A stretch of 64,000 nt of DNA from VRUE01 sp963805455 (GTDB taxonomy: Bacteria; Actinomycetota; Thermoleophilia; Solirubrobacterales; 70-9). Position 1 is the first letter of the stretch. Every line of letters starts with the position of its first letter. The translations under genes were made by a program, and so were the position numbers. This document shows positions 1 through 8,047 of this stretch, piece by piece. The notes under the pieces are model-generated. The model was not told the DNA's origin. It saw only the letters and a program-made list of their open reading frames with translations, and did not search any database. The DNA is taken from contig CAWDUJ010000001.1 in NCBI GenBank assembly GCA_963805455.1, positions 124,001 through 188,000 of the forward strand, in the 5' to 3' direction.

Positions 1-572
1 GGATGCCGGCGATCTCCGACCCGGGCTTTCGGCTGGTCCGGCGCTGCATCGAACGCAACCTCGAGGTCGTCGTCCTTCCCGGCCCCTCGGTGGTCCCGGT
101 GGCGCTGGTCGCCTCGGGCCTGCCGACCGACCGCTGGCTGTTCGAGGGCTTCCTGCCGAAGCGCGCGGGGGAGATGGAGCGCGTCCTGCGCTCGGCCGAG
201 ACGGTGATCGCCTTCGAGTCGCCGCGGCGTGTCGGCGAGTCGCTGGCGGCGCTGGCGGCGATCGCTCCCGACCGCCCGGCCGCGGTCTGTCGCGAGCTGA
301 CCAAGATGCACGAAGAGGTCGCCCGCGGCTCGCTGGCGGAGCTGGCTCGGCGCTTCCGCGGCGACGTCAAAGGCGAGATCGTGCTCGTCATCGGCCCCGC
401 CTCCTCCGAGGACCACGACGACCGCGACGTCAGCTTCGCGGTCGACGCCCTCCGCCACCTGGTGCAGTCGGGGGCGCGGCCGCGGGCGGCGGCGAGCGTC
501 GTCGCGGCGCTGACCGGGACGAGGGCGAACGACCTCTACCGTGCTCTGACCGGCAGGGAGCCTCGACAGTGA
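1..572 (+). CDS. rsmI: RsmI, 16S rRNA (cytidine-2'-O)-methyltransferase, 3' part
   Basis: Truncated by the left edge. RsmI methylates the ribose of C1402 in 16S rRNA using SAM and has the tetrapyrrole-methylase fold. The first visible residues (MPAISDPGF) are the conserved loop following the N-terminal sheet, so roughly the first 80-90 residues are missing. Further family blocks are GFLPKR, FESPRR and CRELTKMHEE. The last ~50 residues are a divergent C-terminal tail. The TGA stop (570-572) overlaps the GTG of micro-ORF copy 1 by four bases (GTGA), and metG follows on the same strand, so co-transcription is likely. Confidence 0.9.
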   Translation, partial: MPAISDPGFRLVRRCIERNLEVVVLPGPSVVPVALVASGLPTDRWLFEGFLPKRAGEMERVLRSAETVIAFESPRRVGESLAALAAIAPDRPAAVCRELTKMHEEVARGSLAELARRFRGDVKGEIVLVIGPASSEDHDDRDVSFAVDALRHLVQSGARPRAAASVVAALTGTRANDLYRALTGREPRQ

Positions 573-634
573 GCGCGGAGCGACTGAGCGTGCATATCTG
601 ATTCTTCGCGAGGGAGCGAAGCGCGAACATTTAT
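569..634 (+). repeat. Dispersed junction element, copy 1 (degenerate MSAERA micro-ORF)
   Basis: First of four related ~65-72 bp elements (others at 3879, 11656, 36623). It begins with GTGAGCGCGGAGCGA, contains GCATATCTG and ends near AGCGAAGCGCGAA. Read from GTG 569 it encodes MSAERLSVHI and then TGA (599-601), where copies 2 and 4 have TGG. One base also appears to be missing near 611 compared with copy 3, so this copy looks degenerate. It fills the whole gap between the rsmI stop and the metG start. TTCGCG (604-609) and CGCGAA (622-627) could pair as a small hairpin. Confidence 0.6.
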
Positions 635-640
635 TTGAAG

Positions 641-2152
641 ATGAGCGACACCTACTACGTCACCACCCCGATCTACTACGTCAACGCCGAGCCTCACCTC
701 GGGCACGCGTACTCGACGATGGCGGCCGACGTCCTCGCCCGCCATATGCGCCAGCGCGGCCGCGACGTCTTCTTCCTCACCGGCACCGACGAGCACGGCG
801 AGCCGATCGAGACCGCGGCCGAGCGCGAGGGCGTGACGCCGCAGGAGCTGGTCGACCGCAACGCGGCCAGGTTCGAAGAGCTGATGCCGATCATCGATGC
901 GACCAACGACTTCTTCATCCGCACCTCGGACCCGCGCCACACCGACCGCGTCGCCGCGATCATCCAGCGCGTCTACGACAACGGCTGGGTCGACAAAGGG
1001 GTCTACGAAGGCTGGTACTGCCCGCGCTGCGCCGACTTCAAAACCGAGCGCGAGCTGGGGCCCGGCGAGACCTGCCCGATCCACGAGATAAAGCTCGAGC
1101 GCCAGCGCGAGGAGAACTGGTTCTTCCGCCTCTCGGCGTTCCAGGGTCAGCTCGAAGGCCTCTACGAGGAGCGGCCCGATTTCGTCGTCCCCGATTTCCG
1201 CCGCAACGAGGCGGTGGCGTTCATCAAGCAGGGGCTGGAGGACGTCTCGCTCTCGAGGCCGAAGCTGAAATGGGGGATGCGGCTGCCCTGGGACCCCGAG
1301 CAGCGGATGTATGTCTGGTTCGACGCCCTCCTCAACTACGTGACGGCGCTCGCCTTCGCCCGCGAGGGCGAGGACCTGGGCGACCGCTATTGGCCCGCCG
1401 ACCTGCACGTGATGGCGAAGGACATCCTCAAATTCCACGCGGTGATATGGCCGGCTCTGCTCTGGGCGGCCGACCTCGAGCCGCCGCGGCGGATGGCGAT
1501 CCACGGCTTCCTGCTGATGGGCGAGCGCAAGATGTCGAAGTCGCTGGGCAACGTCCTCGACCCGTTCGCGGTGATCGACCGCTTCGGCGCCGACGCCCTC
1601 CGCTTCTACTGCTTCCGCGAGGTCAGCTTCGGCCAGGACGGCTCGATCTCGACCGCGGGCTTCGAGGCCCGCTACGAGACAGAGCTTGCGAACGACTTCG
1701 GCAACCTCGCGAGCCGGGTGTTGGCGATGATCGAGCGCTACCGCGACGGCACGGTCCCGGTCGCCGCCGTCGACGCCGTCCTGCAGGAGGACTTCGAAGG
1801 CGTCCTCGAGCGCTTCAGCGACCTCCTCGACCGGGCCGAGCTGTCCCAGGCGCTCGAGGAGGCATGGGCCCTCGTCCGTCGCCTCAACCGCTACGTCGAG
1901 GAGACCAAGCCCTGGGAGCTGGCCAAGGACGAGGCCGACCCCGAGCGCCTCGACGAAGTTCTCTACAACCTCGCCGAGGGAATTCGGGTCACGACTCTGA
2001 TGCTCGCCCCCTATCTGCCGCAGAGCGCCGAGAAGCTGCTCAGTGCGCTCGCCGAGGACTCACGAGATCTCGCCGAGCTCGGTTCCCGTCCCGGCGGGCA
2101 GAAGGTCGAACGGATCCCCGCGTTGTTCCCGAAGATCGAGTCTGAGGGCTAG
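641..2152 (+). CDS. metG: Methionyl-tRNA synthetase
   Basis: Class I aminoacyl-tRNA synthetase that charges tRNA-Met in the cytoplasm; about 503 residues. The HIGH signature appears as HLGH near residue 20 (after TPIYYVNAEP) and KMSKS near residue 300 (GERKMSKSLGN). A zinc-knuckle-like insert CPRCADFK...CPIH lies near residues 125-148. The C-terminal part is the anticodon-binding helical domain with the typical ETKPWELAK motif; no C-terminal EMAP-like tRNA-binding domain is present. I choose ATG 641 (MSDTYYVTTPIYY); an in-frame TTG at 635 is an alternative. The gene follows element copy 1 directly. Confidence 0.96.
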   Translation: MSDTYYVTTPIYYVNAEPHLGHAYSTMAADVLARHMRQRGRDVFFLTGTDEHGEPIETAAEREGVTPQELVDRNAARFEELMPIIDATNDFFIRTSDPRHTDRVAAIIQRVYDNGWVDKGVYEGWYCPRCADFKTERELGPGETCPIHEIKLERQREENWFFRLSAFQGQLEGLYEERPDFVVPDFRRNEAVAFIKQGLEDVSLSRPKLKWGMRLPWDPEQRMYVWFDALLNYVTALAFAREGEDLGDRYWPADLHVMAKDILKFHAVIWPALLWAADLEPPRRMAIHGFLLMGERKMSKSLGNVLDPFAVIDRFGADALRFYCFREVSFGQDGSISTAGFEARYETELANDFGNLASRVLAMIERYRDGTVPVAAVDAVLQEDFEGVLERFSDLLDRAELSQALEEAWALVRRLNRYVEETKPWELAKDEADPERLDEVLYNLAEGIRVTTLMLAPYLPQSAEKLLSALAEDSRDLAELGSRPGGQKVERIPALFPKIESEG

Positions 2153-2243
2153 GAGACCCCAGCTGCGGATCTAACGACCGCTACCCGCGCGCCGATAAGG
2201 TCGTTGTGGAGTCGAGCACATCAAATGTCACGGCCCAGGCGAC

Positions 2244-2597
2244 ATGGGCATCTTGAACGGTCGTCCTAGGTTGGAGTCCGATGAGCTGATCCGCTGGAAA
2301 GCTCCAGCTAACCGGGTTCTGAGCGGATGGCATACCTCTGGCGGCCAACTAGTCGTTGCCAATCGTCGTGTGTTCTTCCAGCCAAACCGCTTCGACACCG
2401 CGAGTGCCCGGAAGCCCTGGGCATGCTCCCTGGGCTCGGTGGACAATGTCGAAGCCGTCGAGCCCGGCGGAGCCACCCTTACGGGGGGGTTACGAAAGCG
2501 CTTGGGGGTCAGGTATCTCGACGGTTGCGAGACTTTCATCATCCCCAAGTTGGACGAGAGGCTGCCCGAGATCCGTAAAGCACTCGGGCGGATCTGA
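2244..2597 (+). CDS. GRAM/PH-like small protein
   Basis: A 117-residue cytosolic protein without signal peptide or membrane segment. The pattern (W at residue 29, GGQLVVANRRVFFQPNRF, then a basic mid-section, YLDGCETFIIPK and a C-terminal helix DERLPEIRKAL) resembles bacterial GRAM-like PH folds that bind lipids or act as adaptors. That assignment is by pattern only. Codon use is less GC3-biased than in metG, which may indicate a recently acquired or weakly expressed gene. It is followed by tandem hairpins that separate it from the convergent flavoenzyme gene. Confidence 0.6.
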   Translation: MGILNGRPRLESDELIRWKAPANRVLSGWHTSGGQLVVANRRVFFQPNRFDTASARKPWACSLGSVDNVEAVEPGGATLTGGLRKRLGVRYLDGCETFIIPKLDERLPEIRKALGRI

Positions 2598-2668
2598 AGC
2601 GCCGAACTGCATTGAGTGATCTTCGGCGCTGAGGCGCTTTTCGCAACCTATGCTTTCGAAAAGCGCCT
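2598..2668. terminator. Tandem hairpins between convergent genes
   Basis: Two perfect inverted repeats lie back to back: AGCGCCGAA (2598-2606) with TTCGGCGCT (2622-2630), and AGGCGCTTTTCG (2632-2643) with CGAAAAGCGCCT (2657-2668). They sit just after the stop of the GRAM-like gene and just before the stop of the oppositely oriented flavoenzyme gene, so they probably terminate both transcripts. Neither has a classical long T-run. Confidence 0.65.
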
Positions 2669-2682
2669 AGCGCGCTCGGCGA

Positions 2683-3837
2683 CTAGGCGAGCGCCTCGGG
2701 CCCGATCTGGCCGGGCTCGGTGTAGCCGCAGAGGGCCATCGTCAGGTCGAGGTCGGCGAGGATCATCTTGAGGACGGTTTCGACGCCCTGTTGGCCCTCG
2801 AGGGCGAGGCCCCAGACGTAGGGGCGTCCGAGGAGGACGGCGTCGGCGCCGAGGGCGAGGGCCTTGATGATGTCGCTGCCGCTGCGGATGCCGCTGTCGA
2901 AGAGGACCGTTAGGTCGCCGCCGACCGCGTCGGCGATCGGGCCAAGGGCGTCGAGGGAGGCGATCGCGCCGTCGACCTGGCGGCCGCCGTGATTGGAGAC
3001 GACGATTCCGTCGAGGCCGCGAGCGACGGCTTCACGGGCGTCGTCGACGTGCTGGATGCCCTTGACGAGGATCGGCAGCTCGGTCAGCTCGCGCAGCCAG
3101 CCGAGGTCGTCCCAGGTCAGCGAGGGATTGACGTAGACGCCGAGGAAGTGGCCGGTCGCGGCACCGACGTCCTCCTCCGGGGGCTTCTCGAGGGCCTCGC
3201 GGAAGACCGGGTCTCCGAAGAAGTTCGCGACCCCCATTCCCTGCAGGAAAGGCAGCCAGGCCTGCTGGAGGTCGCGCGGCTTCCAGCCCGGGATGAAGGT
3301 GTCGACGGTGACGACGATCGCGCCGTAGCCGGCGGCCTCGGCCCGTCTGACGAAGCTTTCGACGATCCGGCGTTCGTTTGACCAGTAGAGCTGGAACCAA
3401 TGCGGGCCCTCGCCGCAGGCCTCGGCGATCTCCTCGAGGGTGAAGTGAGAGGTGGTACTGGCGATCATGGGGACTCCGAGCGCCCCTGCGGCTCGGGCGG
3501 TGGCCAGCTCGCCCTCCTCGTGGACGATCTTCTGGACGCCGACCGGCGCCAGCAGCAGCGGCGCCGGCATCTCGGTCTCGAGCACCGTCGCCGAGAGGTC
3601 GCGCTCGGCGACGTCACGGAGCATCCGCGGCACCAGCCGCCGCTGCGCGAAGGCGGTGCGGTTGGCGCCGATCGTGTCCTCGGCGCCGGCGCCGGCGAAA
3701 ACGTATGCGGCCGCGCTCTCCTCCATCTCCTCGGCCGCTCGCCGCTCGAGCTCGGCGATCGCGACCGGGATCGTGGGTTTCTCGCCGCCCAGGCCGCGGA
3801 GGTAGATCTCGCGGTAGTAATCGGCGGGATCGGGCAT
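2683..3837 (-). CDS. FMN-dependent alpha-hydroxy-acid oxidase (lactate 2-monooxygenase-like)
   Basis: A 384-residue TIM-barrel flavoenzyme that oxidises 2-hydroxy acids such as lactate. Key family motifs are APVGVQ (FMN-binding strand), HWFQLYW, VTVDTF, ILVKGI (FMN lysine) and SNHGGRQVDG with the catalytic histidine and substrate arginine, then FDSGIRSG and LGADAVLLGRPYVWGLA. The insert GHFLGVYVNPSLTWDDL resembles lactate 2-monooxygenase rather than the membrane dehydrogenase LldD, so lactate monooxygenase or oxidase activity is the best guess. It is transcribed away from tatD. Confidence 0.85.
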   Translation of the reverse strand: MPDPADYYREIYLRGLGGEKPTIPVAIAELERRAAEEMEESAAAYVFAGAGAEDTIGANRTAFAQRRLVPRMLRDVAERDLSATVLETEMPAPLLLAPVGVQKIVHEEGELATARAAGALGVPMIASTTSHFTLEEIAEACGEGPHWFQLYWSNERRIVESFVRRAEAAGYGAIVVTVDTFIPGWKPRDLQQAWLPFLQGMGVANFFGDPVFREALEKPPEEDVGAATGHFLGVYVNPSLTWDDLGWLRELTELPILVKGIQHVDDAREAVARGLDGIVVSNHGGRQVDGAIASLDALGPIADAVGGDLTVLFDSGIRSGSDIIKALALGADAVLLGRPYVWGLALEGQQGVETVLKMILADLDLTMALCGYTEPGQIGPEALA

Positions 3838-3878
3838 GGCCAGAGGCTATTGGCCCGGCGCATTCATAGACTCAAACC

Positions 3879-3950
3879 GTGAGTGCGGAGCGAGCAGGCG
3901 TGCATATCTGGTTCTCCGCGCAGCGACCGAAGCGCGAGGCAATGATTTGA
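3879..3950 (+). CDS. MSAERA micro-ORF, copy 2 of the dispersed junction element
   Basis: GTG-started 23-codon frame beginning MSAERAGVHIWFSAQRPK and ending REAMI. Its TGA (3948-3950) overlaps the TTG start of tatD (3947-3949), an arrangement typical of translational coupling. The DNA is an imperfect copy of the elements at 569, 11656 and 36623. It lies in the divergent gap between the flavoenzyme gene and tatD, so it would be the 5' leader of the tatD-rsmA-ispE transcript. Whether the frame is translated cannot be told from sequence alone. Confidence 0.45.
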   Translation: MSAERAGVHIWFSAQRPKREAMI

Positions 3951-4714
3951 TCGACTCCCACACCCATCTCTTCCTCTGCGAGGGCGAGGAGGACGGCCTC
4001 GTCGCCGCCGCCGGGGAGGCCGGGGTGCGGAGGATGCTCAACGTCGGCCTCGGGGCCGAGACCAACCCGGTTGCTCTGGCCGCCGCCCAGCGCCATGACG
4101 GAGTCTTCGCGACGGCGGGCTGCCACCCGACCAGCGCCGGCGAATTCGACGACGAGCTCGCCGCCGAAATCTCCAAGCTGGCCGAGCAAGATCGGGTCCG
4201 GGCGATCGGCGAGACCGGCCTCGACTTCTACCGGGAGACGGCGAGCCGCCAGGCCCAGCAGGCCGCCTTCGTCGCCCAGATCGAGATCGCCGACCGCTTC
4301 GGCCTTCCGATCGTGATCCACGCCCGGGACCCCGACGGCGAGACCGGGGCGGTCGACGAAGTCTTCAACCTCCTCGACCAGCACCCGACCGAAACCCCGG
4401 TGATCCTCCACTGCTTCCTCGCCCCCTGGCGGGTCGCCGACGCGATCGAGCGCGGCTGGTACTGCTCGTTCTCGGGGATCGTCACCTTCCCGAAGTCCGA
4501 CGGGCTGCGCGAGGCGGCGGCCGCCCTGCCCGACGATCTCGTCCTGGTCGAGACCGACGCCCCCTACCTGGCGCCGCAGCCGGTCCGGGGAAAGCCGAAC
4601 CAGCCCGCCAACGTCGTCGCCACGGCCGAGACGGTGGCTGCGGCGCGGGGGCAGACCTACGAGGAGTTGGAGCGGGTCGTCGAGGAAAACGGGCGCACCC
4701 TGTTCGGATGGTGA
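3947..4714 (+). CDS. tatD: TatD-family metal-dependent DNase
   Basis: About 255 residues, amidohydrolase-like TIM barrel; TatD proteins are 3'-5' exonucleases or deoxyribonucleases. Metal-ligand motifs are all visible: DSHTHL at the N-terminus, IGETGLDFYR, VIHARD, LHCF and ETDAPYLAP. I choose TTG 3947, which places IDSHTHLF at the N-terminus as in the family; a longer upstream reading would translate the repeat element. The gene starts the cluster tatD-rsmA-ispE-dedA/pap2, with a 7-base overlap into rsmA. Confidence 0.92.
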   Translation: MIDSHTHLFLCEGEEDGLVAAAGEAGVRRMLNVGLGAETNPVALAAAQRHDGVFATAGCHPTSAGEFDDELAAEISKLAEQDRVRAIGETGLDFYRETASRQAQQAAFVAQIEIADRFGLPIVIHARDPDGETGAVDEVFNLLDQHPTETPVILHCFLAPWRVADAIERGWYCSFSGIVTFPKSDGLREAAAALPDDLVLVETDAPYLAPQPVRGKPNQPANVVATAETVAAARGQTYEELERVVEENGRTLFGW

Positions 4715-5469
4715 GGCTCGGGCAGAATTTCCTCGCCGACCCGAACCTGCTCGACGCGATCCTCCGCGACGCCGAGCTCGACCCGGACGATGTCGTCCTC
4801 GAGGTCGGAGCCGGTGAAGGGGTCCTGACCGGGCGGCTGGCCGAGGCGGCGGCCCACGTCCACTCGATCGAGCTCGATCGCAACCTCGAGCCGGCTCTCG
4901 CCGCGATCTCCGCCCGCCCCAACGTCGATCTGCACTGGGGGGACGCGATGCGGATCGACCTCGGCGCTCTCGACCCGGCGCCGACGGCGATGGTCGCCAA
5001 CCTGCCGTACTCGGTCGCGACCCCGGTCCTGCTGCGGACGATCGAGGAGCTGCCGAAGTTGCAGCGCTGGATGGTGATGGTCCAGCGCGAGATCGCCGAC
5101 CGGCTGCGGGCCGGGCCCGGGAGCCGGACCTACGGCTCGCCCAGCGCGATCGCCCAACTCTCCTGCGAGATCCGATTGGTGCGGACCGTCGACCCGGCCG
5201 TCTTCCGCCCCCGGCCGCGGGTCGAGTCGGCGATCCTCGGCCTCCGACGCACCGGGTCCGGGGCCGACCCCGCCACCCGCGAGCTGATCCGGGCGGCCTT
5301 CGCCCACCGGCGCAAGTCGCTGCCGCGCTCGCTCGAGCACGTCCGGCCGGGGAGGATCGAGGCGGCCCGCGAAGCGCTCGAGGAGATCGGCCTGCCCGCC
5401 GACGCGCGGGCCGAGGCGCTCGCCCCCGAGGAGTTCGCGGCGCTGGCGGCGAAGCTGGGGGAGCGGTGA
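4708..5469 (+). CDS. rsmA: RsmA (KsgA), 16S rRNA dimethyladenosine transferase
   Basis: SAM-dependent enzyme that dimethylates A1518/A1519 of 16S rRNA late in 30S assembly. 253 residues. It starts with the family sequence RLGQNFLADPN; motif I is LEVGAGEGVLT, the acidic end of strand 2 is SIELDRN, and the catalytic motif is NLPYSVATP near residue 97. The basic C-terminal domain contains FAHRRKSLPRSL. The ATG at 4708 lies inside the end of tatD and the stop overlaps the ispE GTG, so the three genes are probably one translationally coupled operon. Confidence 0.95.
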   Translation: MVRLGQNFLADPNLLDAILRDAELDPDDVVLEVGAGEGVLTGRLAEAAAHVHSIELDRNLEPALAAISARPNVDLHWGDAMRIDLGALDPAPTAMVANLPYSVATPVLLRTIEELPKLQRWMVMVQREIADRLRAGPGSRTYGSPSAIAQLSCEIRLVRTVDPAVFRPRPRVESAILGLRRTGSGADPATRELIRAAFAHRRKSLPRSLEHVRPGRIEAAREALEEIGLPADARAEALAPEEFAALAAKLGER

Positions 5470-6296
5470 TCCACGCCCCGGCCAAGCTCAACCTCTGCCT
5501 CTACCTCGGGGCGACCCGGCCCGACGGGCTGCACGAGCTCTGCTCGCTGTTCGAGCCGCTGAAGCTGGCCGATCGGATCCTCGTCGAGGAGGCCGAGAGC
5601 GACACGGTCGTGTGCGAGGCGTTGGGCGGCGGCGAGAACCTCGCCGGGCTGGCGTTGGCCGGGCTGCGTGCCAGGGGCTGGAGGGGGCCGCAGCTGCGGA
5701 TCGAGATCGAGAAGGAGATCCCGATCGCGGCGGGCCTCGGCGGCGGCAGCGCCGACGCCGCCGCCGTGCTCGGCCTCGCCGCGGGCGAGGTCGGCGATCT
5801 CGAGGAGCTCGCGGCGGAGCTCGGCGCCGACGTCCCCTCGCAGCTGGTCCCGGCGCTCTCGCTCGTGCGCGGCGCCGGCGAGCTTGTCGAGCGCCTGCCC
5901 GACCCCGCCCCGCACGCGGTCGTCCTGCTGCCGGGTGGGGGAGGGCTGAGCACGGCGCGGGTCTTCGCCGAGGCCGACGCCCTCGACCTCGGCCGCGACC
6001 CGGCGGAGCTCGAGGAGATCGCCGATCGGCTGCGTGCGGTGGCCGGCGCCGGCGCCTCGCCGCTCACCTACCCTGACCTGCTCGTCAACGACCTCGAGCC
6101 GGCGGCACGGGCGATTCGCCCCGAGATCGGCGACGCCCTCGACGCCCTCCGCGGAGCCGGGGCGGGGCACGCGATGCTGACCGGAAGCGGCCCGACCGCG
6201 GTCGGGCTCTGCGAGGACATCGCCGCGGCCGAGCGCGTCGCCGAGGCGCTCGGGTTCGACGACGCGATCGTCTGCGAAGCTGGCGTCGCGCCATGA
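5466..6296 (+). CDS. ispE: IspE, 4-(cytidine-5'-diphospho)-2-C-methyl-D-erythritol kinase
   Basis: GHMP-family kinase of the MEP isoprenoid pathway; it phosphorylates CDP-methylerythritol at the 2-position. 276 residues. Family motifs are PAKLNLCL at the N-terminus, the ATP loop PIAAGLGGGSADAAA near residue 90, and LTGSGPTAVGL near the C-terminus. The GTG start overlaps the rsmA stop (GTGA). Its own stop is overlapped by the next gene's ATG. Confidence 0.94.
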   Translation: MIHAPAKLNLCLYLGATRPDGLHELCSLFEPLKLADRILVEEAESDTVVCEALGGGENLAGLALAGLRARGWRGPQLRIEIEKEIPIAAGLGGGSADAAAVLGLAAGEVGDLEELAAELGADVPSQLVPALSLVRGAGELVERLPDPAPHAVVLLPGGGGLSTARVFAEADALDLGRDPAELEEIADRLRAVAGAGASPLTYPDLLVNDLEPAARAIRPEIGDALDALRGAGAGHAMLTGSGPTAVGLCEDIAAAERVAEALGFDDAIVCEAGVAP

Positions 6297-7804
6297 AGCT
6301 GCCGGGCGGCACAGCGAAGGGGTGGCGGAAGTGGGCGATCAGAGGAGCGATCGGCGCCGCGATCCTCGCCGCCTACATCGCCTTCACCCAGCTGGTCGAC
6401 GTCGAGAAGGTTCTCGAGGACGTCTCCCACACGCTCGGGGCCTGGACCTACCTCCTGGTCGGCTTCTTCGCGTTCGCCGAGACCGGGGCCTTCATCGGCC
6501 TGCTGGTGCCGGGGGAGACGGTGATGATCCTCGGCGGCGCGGTCGCCGGCCAGGGAGCGATCAACATCTACATCGGGATCGGGATCGCCTGGCTGATGGC
6601 GTTCCTCGGCGACAGCACCAGCTTCTTCGTCGGACGGCGGCTCGGCCGCGATTTCCTCCGGCGCAACGGGCCGCGGTTCGGCATCGGCCTGGACCGGCTC
6701 GACCAGATCGACGACTACTTCGACCGCCACGGCGGCAAAACGATCTTCCTCGGCCGCTTCGTCGGCTTCGTCCGGGCCTTCGCTCCATTCATCGCCGGCA
6801 GCTCCGGGATGCGCTACCGGGCCTTCGTCCCCTACAGCGTTCTCGGCACCGGGCTCTGGGTCAGCTCGGCGATCCTCCTCGGCTACTTCTTCTCGCGCAG
6901 CATCGACACCGTCCTCACCTACGCCGGGAAAGGCGCCTTCGTCCTCGGCGCGTTCATCGTCCTCATCGTCGGGATCGTCACCCTTCGCCGCTACCTGATG
7001 GTGAAGGCGAACCGGCGCACGGTGGTGGCGTGGATGGAGTCGCACGCGGCGACCGCCTGGATCGTCGCCCTCACCAGACGCTTCCGGCCCCAGCTCGAGT
7101 TCCTCTGGAATCGGGTTACGCCGGGTGGCACCTTCGGGCTCGAGTTCACCTCCCTGATCTCGGCGCTGGCCGTCGGCAGCTTCGTCCTGATCGGCTACAT
7201 CTCGATCGTCAGCGGCGATCCGGGCCCGACCCCCGGGGATGAAGTCGCCCGTGAAGTCGCCGAAGCGCTGCGGACCGGATGGCTCACCGACGTCGCCAAG
7301 GCGGTGACCGCGCTCGGCTCCTCGGCGGTTGTCTTCCCGCTGGCCGGGATCTGCGCGGTGGCGCTCGCGGTGCGGCGCCGCTGGGTCGAGTTCGGCGTCC
7401 TGCTGGCGAGCATGGCGATCGTCTTCATCGGCGTCCACGAGATCAAGGCGGCGGTCGACCGGCCGCGGCCGGAGGGGTCGCTGGTCGACGTCTCGGGGTC
7501 CTCGTTCCCGAGCGGCCATGCCGCCTACGCGACCTTCTACGTCTGGCTGGTGGTGATGCTCGTGGTCAGGCTCCGTCCCGGGATCAGCCGCGCAACCGCG
7601 ATCGTCAGCGCCGGAATCGCCATCACCCTGCTGGTCGGCCTCTCGCGCGTCTACCTCGGGGCCCACTACCTGAGCGATGTCAGCGGCGGCTGGGCCCTCG
7701 GCGCCGCCGCATTCTCTCTCTGCGCGGCGACCGCCCTCACCATCTCCACAGTGCGGCAAAATGGTTTCCATGCTTCCGCTGGCCCTCCAGAAGATCGAGA
7801 ATGA
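6293..7804 (+). CDS. DedA (SNARE-associated) - PAP2 phosphatase fusion, membrane protein
   Basis: 503-residue integral membrane protein with two domains. Residues ~1-235 are a DedA/VTT protein: re-entrant loop signature ETGAFIGLLVPGETVMILGG and FLGRFVGFVRAFAPFIAGSSGM, a family linked to lipid scrambling. Residues ~285-490 are a PAP2/type-2 phosphatidic acid phosphatase with all three active-site motifs: KAAVDRPRP, PSGHAAYATF and SRVYLGAHYLSDVSGG. Hence it could couple transbilayer movement to dephosphorylation of a lipid phosphate such as undecaprenyl pyrophosphate. Location after the isoprenoid gene ispE, with overlapping codons, fits that idea. Confidence 0.88.
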   Translation: MKLPGGTAKGWRKWAIRGAIGAAILAAYIAFTQLVDVEKVLEDVSHTLGAWTYLLVGFFAFAETGAFIGLLVPGETVMILGGAVAGQGAINIYIGIGIAWLMAFLGDSTSFFVGRRLGRDFLRRNGPRFGIGLDRLDQIDDYFDRHGGKTIFLGRFVGFVRAFAPFIAGSSGMRYRAFVPYSVLGTGLWVSSAILLGYFFSRSIDTVLTYAGKGAFVLGAFIVLIVGIVTLRRYLMVKANRRTVVAWMESHAATAWIVALTRRFRPQLEFLWNRVTPGGTFGLEFTSLISALAVGSFVLIGYISIVSGDPGPTPGDEVAREVAEALRTGWLTDVAKAVTALGSSAVVFPLAGICAVALAVRRRWVEFGVLLASMAIVFIGVHEIKAAVDRPRPEGSLVDVSGSSFPSGHAAYATFYVWLVVMLVVRLRPGISRATAIVSAGIAITLLVGLSRVYLGAHYLSDVSGGWALGAAAFSLCAATALTISTVRQNGFHASAGPPEDRE

Positions 7805-8018
7805 GTACCTCCTGTTCGGCTCCGCCGGGGTCCTCTGCCTCGCCGTCTTCATCGGCCTGATCCTCGTCCCGGCGGTCAGCTCCTACGGACGGATCTGGGA
7901 GAAGGCGGCCGCCGGGGTCCTCTCGGTGATCGTCCTCGTCGCCCTGGTCCTCACCGGGGTCGTCTTCGGTCTGGCCTTCGTCTACTACTACGACGCGATC
8001 TCAGAATTCTTCAGCTGA
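7761..8018 (+). CDS. Small two-helix membrane protein, unknown function
   Basis: About 85 residues if the start is ATG 7761 (another ATG at 7770). It overlaps the 3' end of the DedA-PAP2 gene in another frame. Two hydrophobic segments are evident: LLFGSAGVLCLAVFIGLILV and AGVLSVIVLVALVLTGVVFG, separated by a short loop SSYGRIWEK; it ends in a tyrosine-rich YYYDAISEFF. No family recognised. Tight linkage to the phosphatase suggests a shared membrane role. Confidence 0.6.
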   Translation: MVSMLPLALQKIENEYLLFGSAGVLCLAVFIGLILVPAVSSYGRIWEKAAAGVLSVIVLVALVLTGVVFGLAFVYYYDAISEFFS

Positions 8019-8047
8019 GCCCGGACCTCGGCGCTTCGCCAGGGATA

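Noticed and set aside
3872..5491. A 539-codon open frame on the minus strand over tatD and rsmA
   Set aside because: Arg/Pro/Gly-rich translation with no family pattern; antisense of two well-supported genes, a typical artefact of high GC3.
6068..7852. A 594-codon open frame on the minus strand over the DedA-PAP2 gene
   Set aside because: Low-complexity charged translation, no motif; opposite strand encodes all DedA and PAP2 signatures.
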